In this document: positions 14,513 to 28,143 of the stretch, in pieces
Numbering within the stretch: the stretch's first letter is position 1
How the letters are laid out: each line of letters begins with the position of its first letter
Assembly (NCBI GenBank): GCA_963995525.1
Contig: OZ023214.1
Span: 49,081,909-49,145,908 of the forward strand
DNA length: 64,000 bases
From: Escarpia spicata
Lineage: Eukaryota; Annelida; Polychaeta; Sabellida; Siboglinidae
Reading direction: 5' to 3'
Made by a program: the position numbers and the translations under genes
The notes under the pieces: generated by a model
Told to the model about the DNA's origin: nothing
Databases searched by the model: none
Seen by the model: only the letters and a program-made list of their open reading frames with translations

Positions 14513-15223
14513 AATGCCGTTGTCCAAGGTGTGTTCATTAAGGTGGTCATTGCGGTTGCTAGTTGGTAACATTATGTAAATCCAAACTGTTCTTAGCAGT
14601 CCACCGACGTGTGACTTGGTGAGTTTGATGTTTTGTGAGTCCCACGGCATTTGCCAAACACATGTAAACAGTATCTTCCGTATTGTTGGTTGCCGATTAC
14701 GCAGAAGCAGATGAAGAATTATAGCGACGTAAGCCGAGTCATCAAAGACGATGCGATAAACAACGCTTGTACGGTTCTAAGACACCTTGTTCGAAATTCA
14801 AAACATTTCGGCGTAATCTGTATACCGAATCGTTTGATCTAGGATCGACATCCAAAAATAGGAATAGTGGCCGGACTGAGCAGGTGCTGTATTACCGCGG
14901 GCAACGTAATGACAACGAATGTTCTGTGGTCACAATTGAGCGATTTTGAACGGAAAAATTTCGACAAATTTACTGTTAGATATACACGAATACGCCATCT
15001 GGAGGGATCCAGTGAAACAAACCGAACAAATATTGTACCTTTGCAGTAACATCACCAAGATAACAAACACAGAAGAAGACTCAAAACATCCGTGAACAGA
15101 CAGGCATTTCTCATTTTCACGTGGAGACTGACATAACGAATCGGAAAAGAATACTGACTTTCACGAAGAGAGTCGTATGCAGAATATTGAACTGGATACC
15201 GAATGACAAGGTTAACAACATCG

Positions 15224-15306
15224 ACGATTGCGGCGGCGGCGACGATAACAACGACGACGATGGCGACGACGACTACGGTGGCGGGGACGGCGACGACGCC
15301 GACGAC
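15224..15306. repeat. GAC/GGC trinucleotide-rich tract
   Basis: Imperfect GAC, GGC and AAC triplets, directly before a LINE fragment. Confidence 0.8.
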
Positions 15307-15780
15307 CTACTTCACCTTTGTTAGACCTATTCTAGAAAACTGTTGTACCGTCTGGGATCCGTATACGCAGACACAAATAAACAAAATAGAAATGATTTAA
15401 CATCGTGCAGCCCGATATGTCTGATATAGTCACCTTAACATATCCTAGCATGACGGGCATGCTATACACATTAGGATGGAGACCACTAACAGACCGACGA
15501 ACCGATGTTAAACTCTGTATGATGCACAATATAACTAATGACTTAGTTAGAATACCAACAAATCAATATCTTAATCTTATATAAATGTTAATCCTACAAA
15601 TGTTGTCACTAGACAACAACATTCACAATCGTACCAGATTGCTTACTCCAGATGCAACTACCATTTCTTTTTTCCCCAGTGCCATTCACCTTTGGAATTC
15701 CCTCCCTCAACTAGTATGATGATTTCAAAAAGTATATCCAGACATTGACATACCCAACAATCTAGACATAAATAAATAAA
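15306..15780 (+). mobile_element. Degenerate LINE reverse transcriptase C-terminal fragment
   Basis: Translated pieces in more than one frame give YFTFVRPILENCCTVWDPYT, LGWRPLTDRRTDVKLCMMHN and, further on, FPSAIHLWNSLPQL. These are the thumb/tail motifs of jockey/CR1-type ORF2. Stops and frame changes show it is inactive. It is followed by a GAA-rich array. Confidence 0.75.
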
Positions 15781-15870
15781 CAAAAAAACCTGTGTACATA
15801 AAGCACTGTTCCTGTTTTTCCCACCAACCACTGCCTGTATCCTCAGAACGTTGAGAGTAAGCGGAAGCGT

Positions 15871-16112
15871 TGAAGAAGAAGAATAAGAAGAAGAAGAATA
15901 AGAAGAAGAAGAAGCATTGAAGAAGCATTGAAGAAGCAGAAGAAGAAGAAGAAGAAGAAGAAGAAGAAGAAGCATTGAAGAAGAAGAAGAAGAAGCATTG
16001 AAGAAGCATTGAAGAAGAAGAAGAAGAAGAAGAAGAAGAAGAAGAAGAAGAAGAAGAAGAAGAAGAAGAAGAAGAAGAAGAAGAAGAAGAAGAAGAAGAA
16101 GAAGAAGAAGAA
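15871..16112. repeat. (GAA)n array with GCATT interruptions
   Basis: AAG/GAA triplets broken by GCATTGAAG, then a pure run of about 100 bases to 16112. The Leu, Ser and Lys homopolymer frames are artefacts. Confidence 0.95.
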
Positions 16113-16607
16113 ACTGTTTGCACAGCCCCGGACTCGTATACCCTGTCTTCTGCGTCAGTCTACGCATGCATTTTTGCATTTTTCAAAGGGATGTCAGTTT
16201 TGTGTAGAGGTTAGCTATCCATTATTTTGACAAACATTTATTTTGTTCTGTGCTATCAGAAGTGCACGGATATGTCTGCGTTGGAGTATATTTTGTCGCT
16301 CGTATTTGTGTGCAGCTATAGTAAAACAACTGTGTTTTCAACAAAAGTTATTTTCGCTTCGTATTTTCGACTGTGTTGATGACTTCCTAGCAATGACCTA
16401 CAGCTGGGCAGCTTTACTTATTTGTACTTACCATATTTAAAATGCAAATTTTACTAAATGCTCAAGTTTTCGTGCATTGCTGCATACATATTTGAAATCA
16501 GCAGGCGAAATACTGTTAAAATTCAGTAAGAAAACTACTTTATATATTAAAAACAAGGTTCGGACCAGTTTAATAGAGCCGACTCCCGGACTATGACTAC
16601 GTCGATG

Positions 16608-16734
16608 TGACGTCATATCACAGCGTCGTAGCAACATTTTTAAGTCCTTGCATTCTCGTTATCACGACGTCATTTCACAACGTCACCACGACGTCATTTC
16701 ACTCGTCACTACTACAAAAATGCGACGTCATGAC
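16608..16734. promoter_or_regulatory. Cluster of CRE-like ACGTCA motifs
   Basis: One full TGACGTCA (16608-16615), two near copies of CACGACGTCATTTCAC (about 16664 and 16687) and GCGACGTCATGAC (about 16722) lie within 130 bases. They could be ATF/CREB-type sites or a decayed mobile-element end; the Polinton TIRs carry the same octamer. No promoter can be tied to it. Confidence 0.35.
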
Positions 16735-18559
16735 AAAGTCCCTACGAAATAATGTTGCTGGCTAGGCTTATGCTACACTATAGAGCTGGACTACCTTCCC
16801 GCCATGTTCTGACCTGACTCTGGTAAACATAATTTAATGGTATGTCCGTTTATTTGACCGAAATTTCGAAACAAATATACACAGGCAGCGCATATCTTTC
16901 CATAATTAAACCTGAATCCATATTGGTATTTAATACGCATGCATTTTGTTAATGCTTATTGACAGATTATTCTTGATATATGCACCTGGGATTTACCGGG
17001 ATTTACCGGAATTTACTCTTCATACAGGCCAGTTATTGTACACACATAAAGAAAGTGCATTAAAAGATAAATACCTAACGTGACACGTTTGGATATATAA
17101 TTACGACAGCTGTCAGTGCTATCAGTGTTGGTCTTCACTCTCGGTCGTTGGTCATGCTGTTCTTGACTCCGGGCTCTCTGTGGAACTTGGTAAGCATGGC
17201 GGTCATAAACAGACAACACAGCGCCAGCACGCTTACTGACAGTTGACTCGCTCCTGGAACAAGGAGCAAAGCGACGCATTGATATTATTGTCACTCTGAT
17301 TAATAAGATTATTGTATCAGACCATCGGCAGTATACGTTCTCCTCGGGACAAACGTTTATGGCGACTCTGCTAGTTGCCTATAACATGAAACTATACCTG
17401 CCAACTTGTGAGTTTTGAACTTGCCCACGCCGGTCGTTACAAAGATGTGTCGGCGTTCTATGGAAAGCTGCGTTATATGAAAGGAAAACCACCAACTGCA
17501 CCCACTTGAAGTTCACCATAAATCTATGACTGCACACCCCATTGATGATCTTCAAAAACGAGCTACGATACAAAATTTTACAGGCAACATTCCGTGAGAT
17601 ATTCTTCTTCTCCGTGAAGGCGGGAGTTACACAACAAATCCGGGAGCCTCTCGGAAAATCTATCTTGGAGGAATGATAGGCATATGAACCGATAACAGAA
17701 ATCTTGATGAAATACATATTGTAATGAGCGGCTTCGCAGTCGCATACTACAGGGCGTGAGCCGGACTTTCTTTGAAAATCATAACTGTCTTCAAAGTTAT
17801 ATACATAGTATTGTCTGGCCTAGTTAGTTACTTGGGAAACAGTCGATGTAGTTTTATGTGAGATTTCCATTTCTAATTAAATTTCGACTTTAATTTTTTA
17901 TATAAAATATAATAATATATATATGTTCACTATCTGATCTTTGTTACAGGTATACAGTTCACTGCTAATCTGGTATAACAAATATATGTACAAACATCTG
18001 ATAGTGAACATTCGGCGATATGCGATGTTTCAGAATGTGGACAACGTATTAAAACAAAACTCTCCGAGAAACGTGTATCGGAAAAAAAACCTTAGGTAAC
18101 GCTTCGAGTTAAAATTTTCGTGAAGTTTTGCATAACACAGAACACAAAACTGATCACTTGTAGGTGGCCACGACCAGACATACACTTTTGTTTGCTGTTT
18201 GTGCCTGGGCAACTGGCACAAATCAATCCGCTGTCGCACCAGTTTTGTTCATTGTCACAAGCGCCGTTTACCTTCACGTCCACGTTTGCTAAAACGAAGA
18301 GTAACACTAGGTTTCTAGCTATAATTTGTTAAAGCAATAAAACATGAGCACGTGTGACGACTAGCATAACGGCAGGAGATTCAACACCGCACGACCCGGC
18401 TTTAAATGACGTCACGTGATGTAACATTGTAACGTCCTGCATTTTAGACCGCTCTGTTGCTTTAGTGACACATCATCGAAGAGTTGTGCTGATAGAAAAG
18501 TGTTTGACCTGTCAACAGTTTAATATTTTATTTATTTAGCTAATATTTTATAATATCGG

Positions 18560-18560
<1 letters not shown>

Positions 18561-18618
<58 letters not shown>

Positions 18619-18625
18619 ATATAAA
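18561..18625. repeat. (AT)n microsatellite
   Basis: AT/TA dinucleotides with a GTATATGT interruption, inside a gene B intron. Confidence 0.9.
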
Positions 18626-19514
18626 TTATATATACATATATTATAGGATAGGCGCAAATTCACGAAACGCTGGCATTAACGTAGATGCTCATAAATCAAC
18701 ATACAGAGGCAAATATTACATAGCATCAACTGGCTAAACCCTTGAAACGTTAATAAAGCTTGATGTGTTAAGTCCTTGAAAAGGCAATATATGACCCACT
18801 ATCTTGATATATATAACATACGATATCACGTAGTTCTATAGAACAGGGACGACTTACCGTCGCTATCAACGCATATTGTCCCCGTCAAGCCGTAAATGCC
18901 TGTCGCCGTGTATTTCTTTTGACTAACCTTACATCCACACTTTTTATTCTGACATGTCATCATTAAAACAGTCTTTGTCCGCGTCACATGACTCATCGTA
19001 AAATCCTGAAACTCACACATATATAATACTCGTTACCCTCAATAACTCGTCAGTACTTGATTATGACGTTGTCTGTATTATCAGATCAACGACAACTTGG
19101 TGTTGAGTTATATTTGGAACAACGCGAAACAATTAGCAGCCGTTTATCGAACCTATTCCTTTTGATAAAGTATTATGCATCTTTATAAAAGTTCGATTGG
19201 ACCGAAAATGTCGTCAACACCAAATAAGGCTTATCGCAACCCTACACCTAGGTTCCTATCTACCTCCCTGTATGTTCTAAATCCACAGGAAATGATACTT
19301 ACATCCATCTAGTGCACCCACTTTTTAAAATACATGTCTAGCTAGTTAACTACCCAAATAAATCCCACGTACGCATGCACGTACACAGATACCATGCAAC
19401 AAATATACGCATACACGCATATGTTCATTCCTGGGCATACATAAACATAAACAATTATGTACACGCTTTACCTATGCGCGTGTACGCGTACACGCACACA
19501 CAAAGACACACACA

Positions 19515-19673
<159 letters not shown>

Positions 19674-20476
19674 ACATAATATATATTTATATACACACAC
19701 ATATATACATCTACATAAATACATATACATATACAAACACATATATATATATATATGTATATATACATACATACATATGTATATATATATACATATATAT
19801 ATATGTATACTTACGATTACACAATATTTTGTTTTCAGGTGCTTTCTTGTTTGCCGGGCACGTGCAAACGTCGCCTGTACAATGTCCTTCATAAGAACAT
19901 GAAATAGTGTCATTTGTGCAGGCTTCTCTGATCTTCTTTACTGCGAACAAATCAGTGCTTAGTGAGATGACTTATAATTCTTTGATGCGACATCTGTAGC
20001 ATAAGGGGCTAATCACTGCGCTAGAAAATTAACACTCTATTAAAATATATTAATTAAAAAGTAATTTAAACATCCTTCAAGACAATGGTTGTAATGTCTA
20101 TTGCATTTCACTCTGCTAAACAGGTCTTAGCTTTTAGATTGTGCGTAAATAAGATATCAGTGGTGGTGCGTCACGCAGATAAAGTGGCAAAGTTCAATCC
20201 ATTGAGCAGGCAGCTGTACCAATTGCACGTCTACCGACGGAATTGAGTGCTGGTGGAAAAACCAGTGCCAAATCACGCATAGCCTTGTAGATATACTAAT
20301 AGGTCAATAGTTTTTTGCGTTGCCTCAACGAAGGTCAACAATTGCTGGCGAGACATGTGCAGATATAGACTACTCTATGATATATGTAGAATTAGGTGAT
20401 ATTCAAGTATGTCCAGCAGCAGAGCAGTGTAGTAGTCCACACATGAAAAAGAGACAAATAACAATTGACTAAGTAA

Positions 20477-20614
20477 GACGTAACAGGCATTCTTTGTGAT
20501 GTAGACCCGGATGGAGCTGATATGTCTGAAAAGGACGTTACACTTTTTGCAAACAACATCGAGAGGATGTCTTGTGCTGATGTGGTTATCACAGGCGCAT
20601 CTAGTCTTTTATAA
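20477..20614 (+). other. Unexplained coding-like segment
   Basis: A 45-codon plus-strand frame, open after a TAA at 20474, reads DVDPDGADMSEKDVTLFANN, then IERMSCADVVITGASSLL and a stop. Its composition looks protein-coding, but it has no start codon and lies antisense within a gene B intron. I do not recognise the family. It may be the C-terminal exon of a retrogene or mobile-element protein. Confidence 0.3.
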
Positions 20615-22821
20615 TTTCACGAATACGCCTGGTTTTGTTGACACGTGGAATGGATGACCGGTGTCACTGGTAATCTGATATACAGTGTAAACTTAGACTT
20701 ATTTTGCTGCTGGGAAGAAAATTCAGATCCTTTCTTGCACGTTCACCTTATTTCCGTTTCGAATATATCCAATGGTTGGATAAAGTATAATGAGTGTATT
20801 CCAGTTGCCTATTGGCTAAGCGCAGTAGCTAAGGGAATGCAGTATAGCTGCCGTTGTCATGTCTTTAAATACTAGGTTTGCATCGATGTCCTAAGTATCA
20901 AATTGAATGTTATCCTTCGAACAATCTAAGGATGCTTAAGTATATAATGGTATGTCACTATTTTATTATTATTCATATATATATATATATTGATAGGTAG
21001 TTAACAAAAAACAGTTCAACACAAAACACATATAACTCACCTGGCAAGCACTTGTTATGTTCACGACGCAAGTAGCCATGTTCGCACCAACACGTTCCTT
21101 TGTCACACTGGTCAAACTTGTAGCAATAGCCATGGTCGTAATCACACTCCGAGGTAGTTGTGCAGTCGTCGTTATTCTTTCCTCCTGTAATGACACACTC
21201 GTCTTAGCGTTAATCTGCTTGATGATATTAAATATTCATGAAGTAACCTCTGCGAAAACGGATGTTGTTCCTTTACCAACATTGAAGGAAGGATGTTCTG
21301 TCTATTGTCGTACAGAAGCGAATGCGTCGAACGGTGAACGAAACAAATATAGATTATAGAATATTTATATCATTTAATGTTTGCGCAACTCACAAACGAA
21401 AGACGCATTTATTGTGTAAATCCTCTTGGCTGTCTCGTAAGAAATGGACGATAACACAATATTAATTTTGCTGACAGTAACGACGAATAGGTCACCACCT
21501 TATTATTATTGTTACACGCTTACTGAACTTGTTACAAACATAATCTGTTTAGACAGATCCAGACTTACATGTGTATCAGAGAGCTGTATGGTGTTCTTTA
21601 TAAGTCACCAACTGACACAATGAGCTTATTGTCAGTTAGAATGCACATCGCAATAAGCAGCAGAACGAAACTAACGCTGTAGTAAGAACAAGAACAAGAA
21701 GAACAAGAAAGTATATTTTGACCCCAATATACAGTGTGTATAATAATAATAATAATTAACATAGACAATATATAGGCATATATATTCAATTTATATAAAT
21801 GCCATGTGTTTTAAAAGGGTCAGTGACTCCTATTAAAACTAACCGTCGCTCTCATTGCCGCCACTAAAATAATTGTTCAACTCATTTATACGAAAGAAAT
21901 GTGATGTGCAGAAGACGAAAGAAAGAGCAAAAATAGTTTGCACAGTTTTGCGTACATATACATGAGTATTTCTGATAACATATCATAATAAATTAATGAT
22001 AGTTGTCGCTCATACATCTATCTAGTTGCATATTCGTACATGCGCTTATATACCTTACATACATAAATACATACACATTTGTGCATATATACCTAGCACA
22101 TATCCATACATATTACACACATATTACTGATTCTGTGGACCTAGATAGCACATGTAACAGTTAAGGATTGTACTCGTATCTGCATATTTTGGTAATAGGA
22201 ATTTTTTGCATAATTTACGCGCGGTTACCTCTCCAGTAGTACGTGAACTCAACCATCACCAGCGCAAGTAAGCTAACACCAATTTCATTCGAAGGAGACG
22301 GAGAATAACAGCGGTATATCTATAAACACTCGACTCTCTATTCTTCATTGGCTATTGTCTGCCCACGTCGCGGCCAACAATATCATACCAACACGTGCCT
22401 CACTAACTCACTACATACTACAGGCGTGATACTTGCACACCTTTGCTACAATTAGTTCCCTTCAGTGCAAACACTCAAAACTGACTCACCACAGAAACTT
22501 ACCATAGCTGTACTGCAAGCTCACCGCCACCAACAGCGCGACCAAACACGTATTCTACAACGATCACAAATAGTTACGTAAAGGTACGCCCCGCTGATTT
22601 CAAATAATTCATTAAAAAATCAATAACATCATGTATTAATAGTGTTACCGTACTGGCGCTGATATACTGTTACAAAACCAAACAATTATCCCTGTTACAG
22701 AAACAAACATTATAGCTAATTTGGATACAGCAATGAATATTACATTGCAATACAACAACACAAAGTGTATTCCGAAACCAGGCCGGTATAAATTCATGTA
22801 TCTTTCTATGTTTTAACGTAG

Positions 22822-22822
<1 letters not shown>

Positions 22823-22862
<40 letters not shown>

Positions 22863-22883
22863 TGGGGTGTCCAGAAACAGAAC

Positions 22884-22940
<57 letters not shown>

Positions 22941-22944
22941 CATA
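22823..22944. repeat. (TA)n microsatellite with inverted halves
   Basis: Three TA-rich blocks around GGGGTGTCCAGAAACAGAAC, within the first intron of gene B. Confidence 0.85.
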
Positions 22945-23614
22945 TTTCAATATTTTTGTAAACAAATTATATATTTTTGTAACGTACCGTGCAAAGGCAA
23001 GCAGGATATTTAGATAATAGTTAAACATTATTTAATTTTACTTTATGGTACTAGCGTTGATCTGGGCAGAGCCTAAAGCCAATGCATTTGTGGTTCTGTT
23101 ATAGCACAACACAATTCTGTTCCAAAGTGAACGTGGTGTTGCTGTCCTACTTGATGTCTCCACAACGTGATCTATTTCTTAGCAACAAAGTCCTTCAAGC
23201 TTACAAAATGGTTGACACGCACAGGTGACAATCAGTCGTATATGTTGATGAATTTCTGGTTACAAACGTTTTTCGTTGCGACAAAACACAATGCAAAGTT
23301 GTTTAGACGAGACATGCTTGATTGATCTTAGAGATTTTGTGCTGCCCTAATAGTGTAAAGCGCATGTTTATTAATTGGTTGTGTAAGATATTGATCGAAT
23401 ATTACATAAACGGTTGATTAAAAAATTAGAGATTGTCTGCAACCGCCCCGATCTAGACTCCCTGTATCTATCCTGACCGTGCCACTACGTTAATTCCGCC
23501 TATCCACGCTATGGGACTTACAAATGTGTACCGCTCATGTTGTCTTAGGTTGACCGTAGACTGCGTCTCTCTAGGTCTCTCACCGTTTGACGAATGGGTG
23601 TACTGTCGCAGTTC

Positions 23615-23622
23615 TTTATAAA
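23615..23622 (-). promoter_or_regulatory. TATA box of gene B
   Basis: CTTTATAAAG about 80 bases upstream of the exon 1 ATG (23538), at the same relative place as in gene A. It implies that B arose by duplication including its promoter. Confidence 0.55.
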
Positions 23623-23928
23623 GACGTAGTTGCCATGGATGTGACCACTCCTGTTTTCACGTTGGTGGCTGGTTGCTAGCGTACGCAAACGGGAACTTTG
23701 CCAAATTTTCCACACATTAACGGCCATCAAAGTATAGTCATGTCATTCGCGGCATCGGCCAATCATCGACAAACAATGTCACCCGCGTTGGTCGTTGCTA
23801 CTATCGACATGTCTGCTTGTTCATTTGTTCATCTGACAAGATTACCCGGGAATCTGATAGAGACGCTCAGCTGAGTTATGAAAGCCATCCAAATACACAC
23901 AAGTAATATTATATTATATATATATATA

Positions 23929-24092
<164 letters not shown>

Positions 24093-24169
24093 GAATGTAT
24101 ATATTTCATTGGTCATTAATGGAAGAAGAAGAAGAAAAGGAAGAATCATTCTAAAGATTGGAGGCATTC

Positions 24170-24570
24170 CAGATTTTTGTGCGTTCAGAAATGGCGGCCA
24201 TTTAAAACAAAATGCCCGCTAAATAAAATTTCTCGATATCTTAATAACTGTGTCACGTAGAGTTATAGTTTGTGTGTCTAGATATATATTTTAAGGGTCA
24301 AGGATTTGAAATAGTTTACTTTTGGATTTCTCTGACATTTACATTCGCATTTTTTTAAGATGTCGGTCGTTGATACAAATGTACAATGATATCTTAAAAA
24401 CTACGTCACCTAGAGCCGTAACGTTTATGTTATCGAACAATACGGAGGGTATCAATTACCAAAAAATCGCCATTTTTAAAGATGGCACCAATTAAAGTTT
24501 TATTTCCATATCTCAAGAACTACATAACATAGAGCCACAACTCTGATATCAAAATAAATTGTTTTTACAT
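24170..24570 (+). repeat. Dispersed repeat (ATGGCGGCC / AAGATGGC family) at Polinton insertion site
   Basis: Contains AATGGCGGCCATTTAAAA, AACTGTGTCACGTAGAGTTA, AACTACGTCACCTAGAGCCG and AAGAACTACATAACATAGAG, i.e. repeated sub-units of one family. Related sequence resumes after the element (38931-39070) and an inverted copy lies at about 43260-43800. The Polinton therefore sits inside or beside an older repeat. Confidence 0.6.
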
Positions 24571-24576
24571 GCGAGG
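24571..24576. repeat. Left 6-bp target-site duplication (GCGAGG)
   Basis: GCGAGG lies immediately outside the left TIR and again immediately outside the right TIR at 38925-38930. A 6-bp duplication is the known Polinton hallmark. Confidence 0.9.
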
Positions 24577-24585
24577 AGTAGTAAA

Positions 24586-24692
24586 GGGGGTGGTGTACGA
24601 GTTACGCCATGCGCGCCCCGGTGCGCGCCCCCCATGTTAAGAGATAGGGTTTTGCACCGGGGCGCGCATAGCATAACTCGTACACCACCCCC
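24586..24692. other. TIR-tip hairpin (left)
   Basis: The two arms of about 39 bases, GGGGGTGGTGTACGAGTTAC... and ...AACTCGTACACCACCCCC, are reverse complements with few mismatches. They are separated by a loop containing CATGTTAAGAGATAGGG. The whole end could fold as a long GC-rich cruciform. Confidence 0.75.
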
Positions 24693-25592
24693 GGGTTAAA
24701 GATAGGGATTTTTAACATGGGAGAGATAGGATCCCTCCGAAATTGGTAAACGACTTCTCGCATACGGCTCCCGGGTTAAAGATAGGGATTTTTAACGTGG
24801 GAGAGATAGGGATCCCCCCAAAACTGGTAAATGAGAAATCTCGTTTACAATTAACTCCCGATTTGCACCGAAAATGGTTTTCGAGAGAATCATTTGCGCA
24901 TTGCCACTCCCAGGTTAAAGATAGGGCTTTTTAACGTGGAAGAGATAGGGGTCCCTCCGAAAAAGGCGGATTTTCTCATAGACAACAGCTGGGTTAAAGG
25001 ATAGGCCATTTTAATCCCATGTTAAAGCATAGGGATTTTTATCGCAAAGGTATCCGACCACTTTTCGAATTTTTATCTTGGGTTAAAGCATAGGCCATTT
25101 TTATTGTAAAGGTATCCGATCACTTTTCGAATTTGTATCCCATGGTAAAGCATAGGGAATTTTCACCCTATGTTAAAGCATAGGGATTTTTATCGCAAAG
25201 GTACGCGACCCCTTTTTGAATAAAATAAAATATACCGAACACCATTTGAATATGTCACAGACGAGATTGCTTGACCCGTACGTCCAGGCTTCGCCAAGGA
25301 ACAGAGCCTTTATTTGTTTGACTATGACGTGTCGAAAACGTGGTGTTGTAATAAGGCGTAATGTATAACAAAAGGGGTTATAAATTCAACGGAGACTGTT
25401 TTGTCTGAAGTAATGTATACGAACTGTAGATTATGTATAGGACTATGTTATACCAGAGCCTATAGCCTCGTTTTGTTTTGTTTTTCGAACAGAGCGACCA
25501 TTTTGGGGTTAGACCTTTGGTGTATGTTACAAAAACCCGTACTCGAGACGTGTCTGGACACGTTTGTTTGTCGCAAGCACGCGCATCCTGTA

Positions 25593-25887
25593 TGACGTCA
25601 TGGTATGCGCTGTAATTTTGTACACGAAGTGAGTTGTTCAAGCAGATAGTGCTTTGGTTAGACCTTGTATTGAACTTGCGCGTATGTAATGTAATCCCTT
25701 CACGTGACGTCATGAGGCAGTGACGTCATGAGCAGTGACATCATCAAACTGCTATGCGCAGTAATTTTGTACGCGACGTGAGTTGTTCAAGCGGATAGTG
25801 CTTTGGTTAGACCTTGTATTGAACTTGCGCGTATGTAATGTAATCCCTTCATGTGACGTCAATTAAATAAGTAATTGCGCATGCGCA
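25593..25887. promoter_or_regulatory. CRE (x4) and NRF-1-type motifs in left TIR
   Basis: Perfect TGACGTCA octamers at 25593-25600, 25705-25712, 25721-25728 and 25854-25861, plus a near copy at 25736. The palindrome TGCGCATGCGCA at 25876-25887 fits the NRF-1 consensus. The right TIR has the mirror copies (NRF-1 motif at 37613-37624). A promoter or enhancer role is inference. Confidence 0.5.
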
Positions 25888-27048
25888 ATAGTGGCTATTC
25901 TTATAGGTCGTAGGTTGTCGACCCTTTGATTAGGTGTAGGACGCTCCTAGTCTATACATTTACATAGGTTCAAAACATAGATCCAAACCGGGTAAAGCAT
26001 AGCCATAGCCATAGCCATAGGCATAGGCATAGCCTAGGCATAGCCATAGGCATAGGCATAGGCATAGAGGCTAAAGGCTATCTGACCTACAGCACATAAT
26101 CACGAACAAACACCTTACAAACACTCCCAAACAACTTACAAACACTGACAAACAACTTACAAACACATATATACAACTCAAAAATACCGACATGCTATAG
26201 CGAGTGAAAAATTTCCCCGTTAACTGGTATGAACTGGTATGATCTGGTATAAATTAAGCCTCAAGGTTCTGTGTATTTGTCCCGTGTTAAGGAAGTTATA
26301 CGAACTTATCAGCTAAAACATTCAAACTACCAGCTATCTGTGTAAAATTTTGGTCAAACTGGTTGTCATGTAACAGTATTTGACAGAATATCATAGTACT
26401 TACCAACGGTCACAGTGGGTATCCTGTTTGTAAACTGTTTTGAAGGGGTATTCCTTGTTCAAGTTTCATCTACATGTATGTCTCATCTGTACCTAGACGG
26501 CAACCTTTTATCACATTATCATTCTTAACCTATACGTATGCACGTATGCGCGTATGTACGTATGCACGTGTGTGTATAATTGCGTTCAAGCCTCATCTAT
26601 TTAAATAAACAATCACGCTATGTCAGTATGTGCAATGCACAATGTCGACTCGATCGTTTTGACGCCAAAGAGCAAATAGCAATAAAAAGACAGCGCAGTG
26701 CTCGATATCTATATTGTTCGAGGAAAGTGAAGCGTCGTGATAGTGAAGCGTTATGTTAGAACAGTACAGACACACAATAACCTCCCAGATAAGATGTACC
26801 AGTATCTATATAGTTTACCGTATTAAGGGACAAGTGTACACATGTCCATTAGAACGTTTTAAACTTTTTTTCGGACTATAGTATTTAAATTCGTGCTTCT
26901 TCGTTAAAACCTTTGAAACCGACTTCGGTCATAAAACAAATAACCTGGCACGGGTAATCGAAAATGAACTCATAGATTCATACATATATACATAGATACA
27001 TCAAGAGATGAGAGTACGACCGAGATGTGTCACGAGACTACGGAGTGT

Positions 27049-27256
<208 letters not shown>

Positions 27257-27284
27257 CGGGTTATCGAGTGAGATCCCTCAAAAG

Positions 27285-28043
27285 GGCGCAAATAGACAGG
27301 TAAAAAGTTAGCAATGGAGCAAATAGACAGGTAAAAAGTTAGCAATGGAGCAAATAGACAAGTAAAAAGGGAGCAATGGAGCAAATAGACAGGTAAAAAG
27401 GGAGCAATGGAGCAAATAGACAGGTAAAAAGGGAGCAATGGAGCAAATAAACAGGTAAAAAGGGAGCAATGGAGCAAATAGACAGGTAAAAGGGAGCAAT
27501 GGAGCAAATAGACAGGTAAAAAGGGAGCAATGGAGCAAATAGACAGGTAAAAAGGGAGCAATGGAGCAAATAGACAGGTAAAAAGGGAGCAATGGAGTAA
27601 ATAGACAGGTAAAAAGGGAGCAATGGAGCAAATAGACAGATAAAAAGGGAGCAATGGAGCAAATAGACAGGTAAAAAGGGAGCAATGGAGCAAATAGACA
27701 GGTAAAAAGGGAGCAATGGAGCAAATAGACAGGTAAAAGGGGAGCAATGGAGCAAATAGACAGGTAAAAAGGGAGCAATGGAGCAAATAGACAGGTAAAA
27801 AGGGAGCAATGGAGTAAATAGACAGGTAAAAAGGGAGCAATGGAGCAAATAGACAGGTAAAAAGTGAGCAATGGAGCAAATAGACAGGTAAAAAGGGAGC
27901 AATGGAGCAAATAGACAGGTAAAAAGGGAGCAATGGAGCAAATAGACAGGTAAAAAGGGAGCAATGGAGCAAATAGACAGGTAAAAAGGGAGCAATGGAG
28001 CAAATAGACAGGTAAAAAGGGAGCAATGGAGCAAATAGACAGG
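27285..28043. repeat. 31-bp minisatellite inside Polinton, about 24 copies
   Basis: The unit carries GAGCAAATAGACAGGTAAAA then AGGGAGCAATG, with single-base variants and one 30-base unit. Because 31 is not a multiple of three, long minus-strand frames (to 357 codons) cycle through all three readings. These are artefacts, not genes. Confidence 0.95.
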
Positions 28044-28143
28044 CAAACTCACGTTGATACACAGAGATTTCCATATATCAGTGCGTAAAATTCAACTCGA
28101 GGTTAATTTCGTTGTTTGCATTTGAACAGTAAACACCTGCATC

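Larger units (their letters stand above)
24577..26984 (+). repeat. Left terminal inverted repeat
   Basis: It matches the reverse complement of 36527-38924 almost base for base. It contains a tip hairpin, sub-terminal tandem units built on GGGTTAAAGATAGGGATTTT and TTAAAGCATAGGGATTTTTA, two copies of an 80-base unit (near 25628 and 25779), CRE and NRF-1-type motifs, and a CATAGG/CATAGCC tract near 25995-26065. A 111-codon frame (25713-25378, minus) is present in both TIRs only because they are copies. Confidence 0.9.

Noticed and set aside
15658..16179. Leu- and Ser-rich 130-173-codon frames
   Set aside because: Translations of the (GAA)n array.
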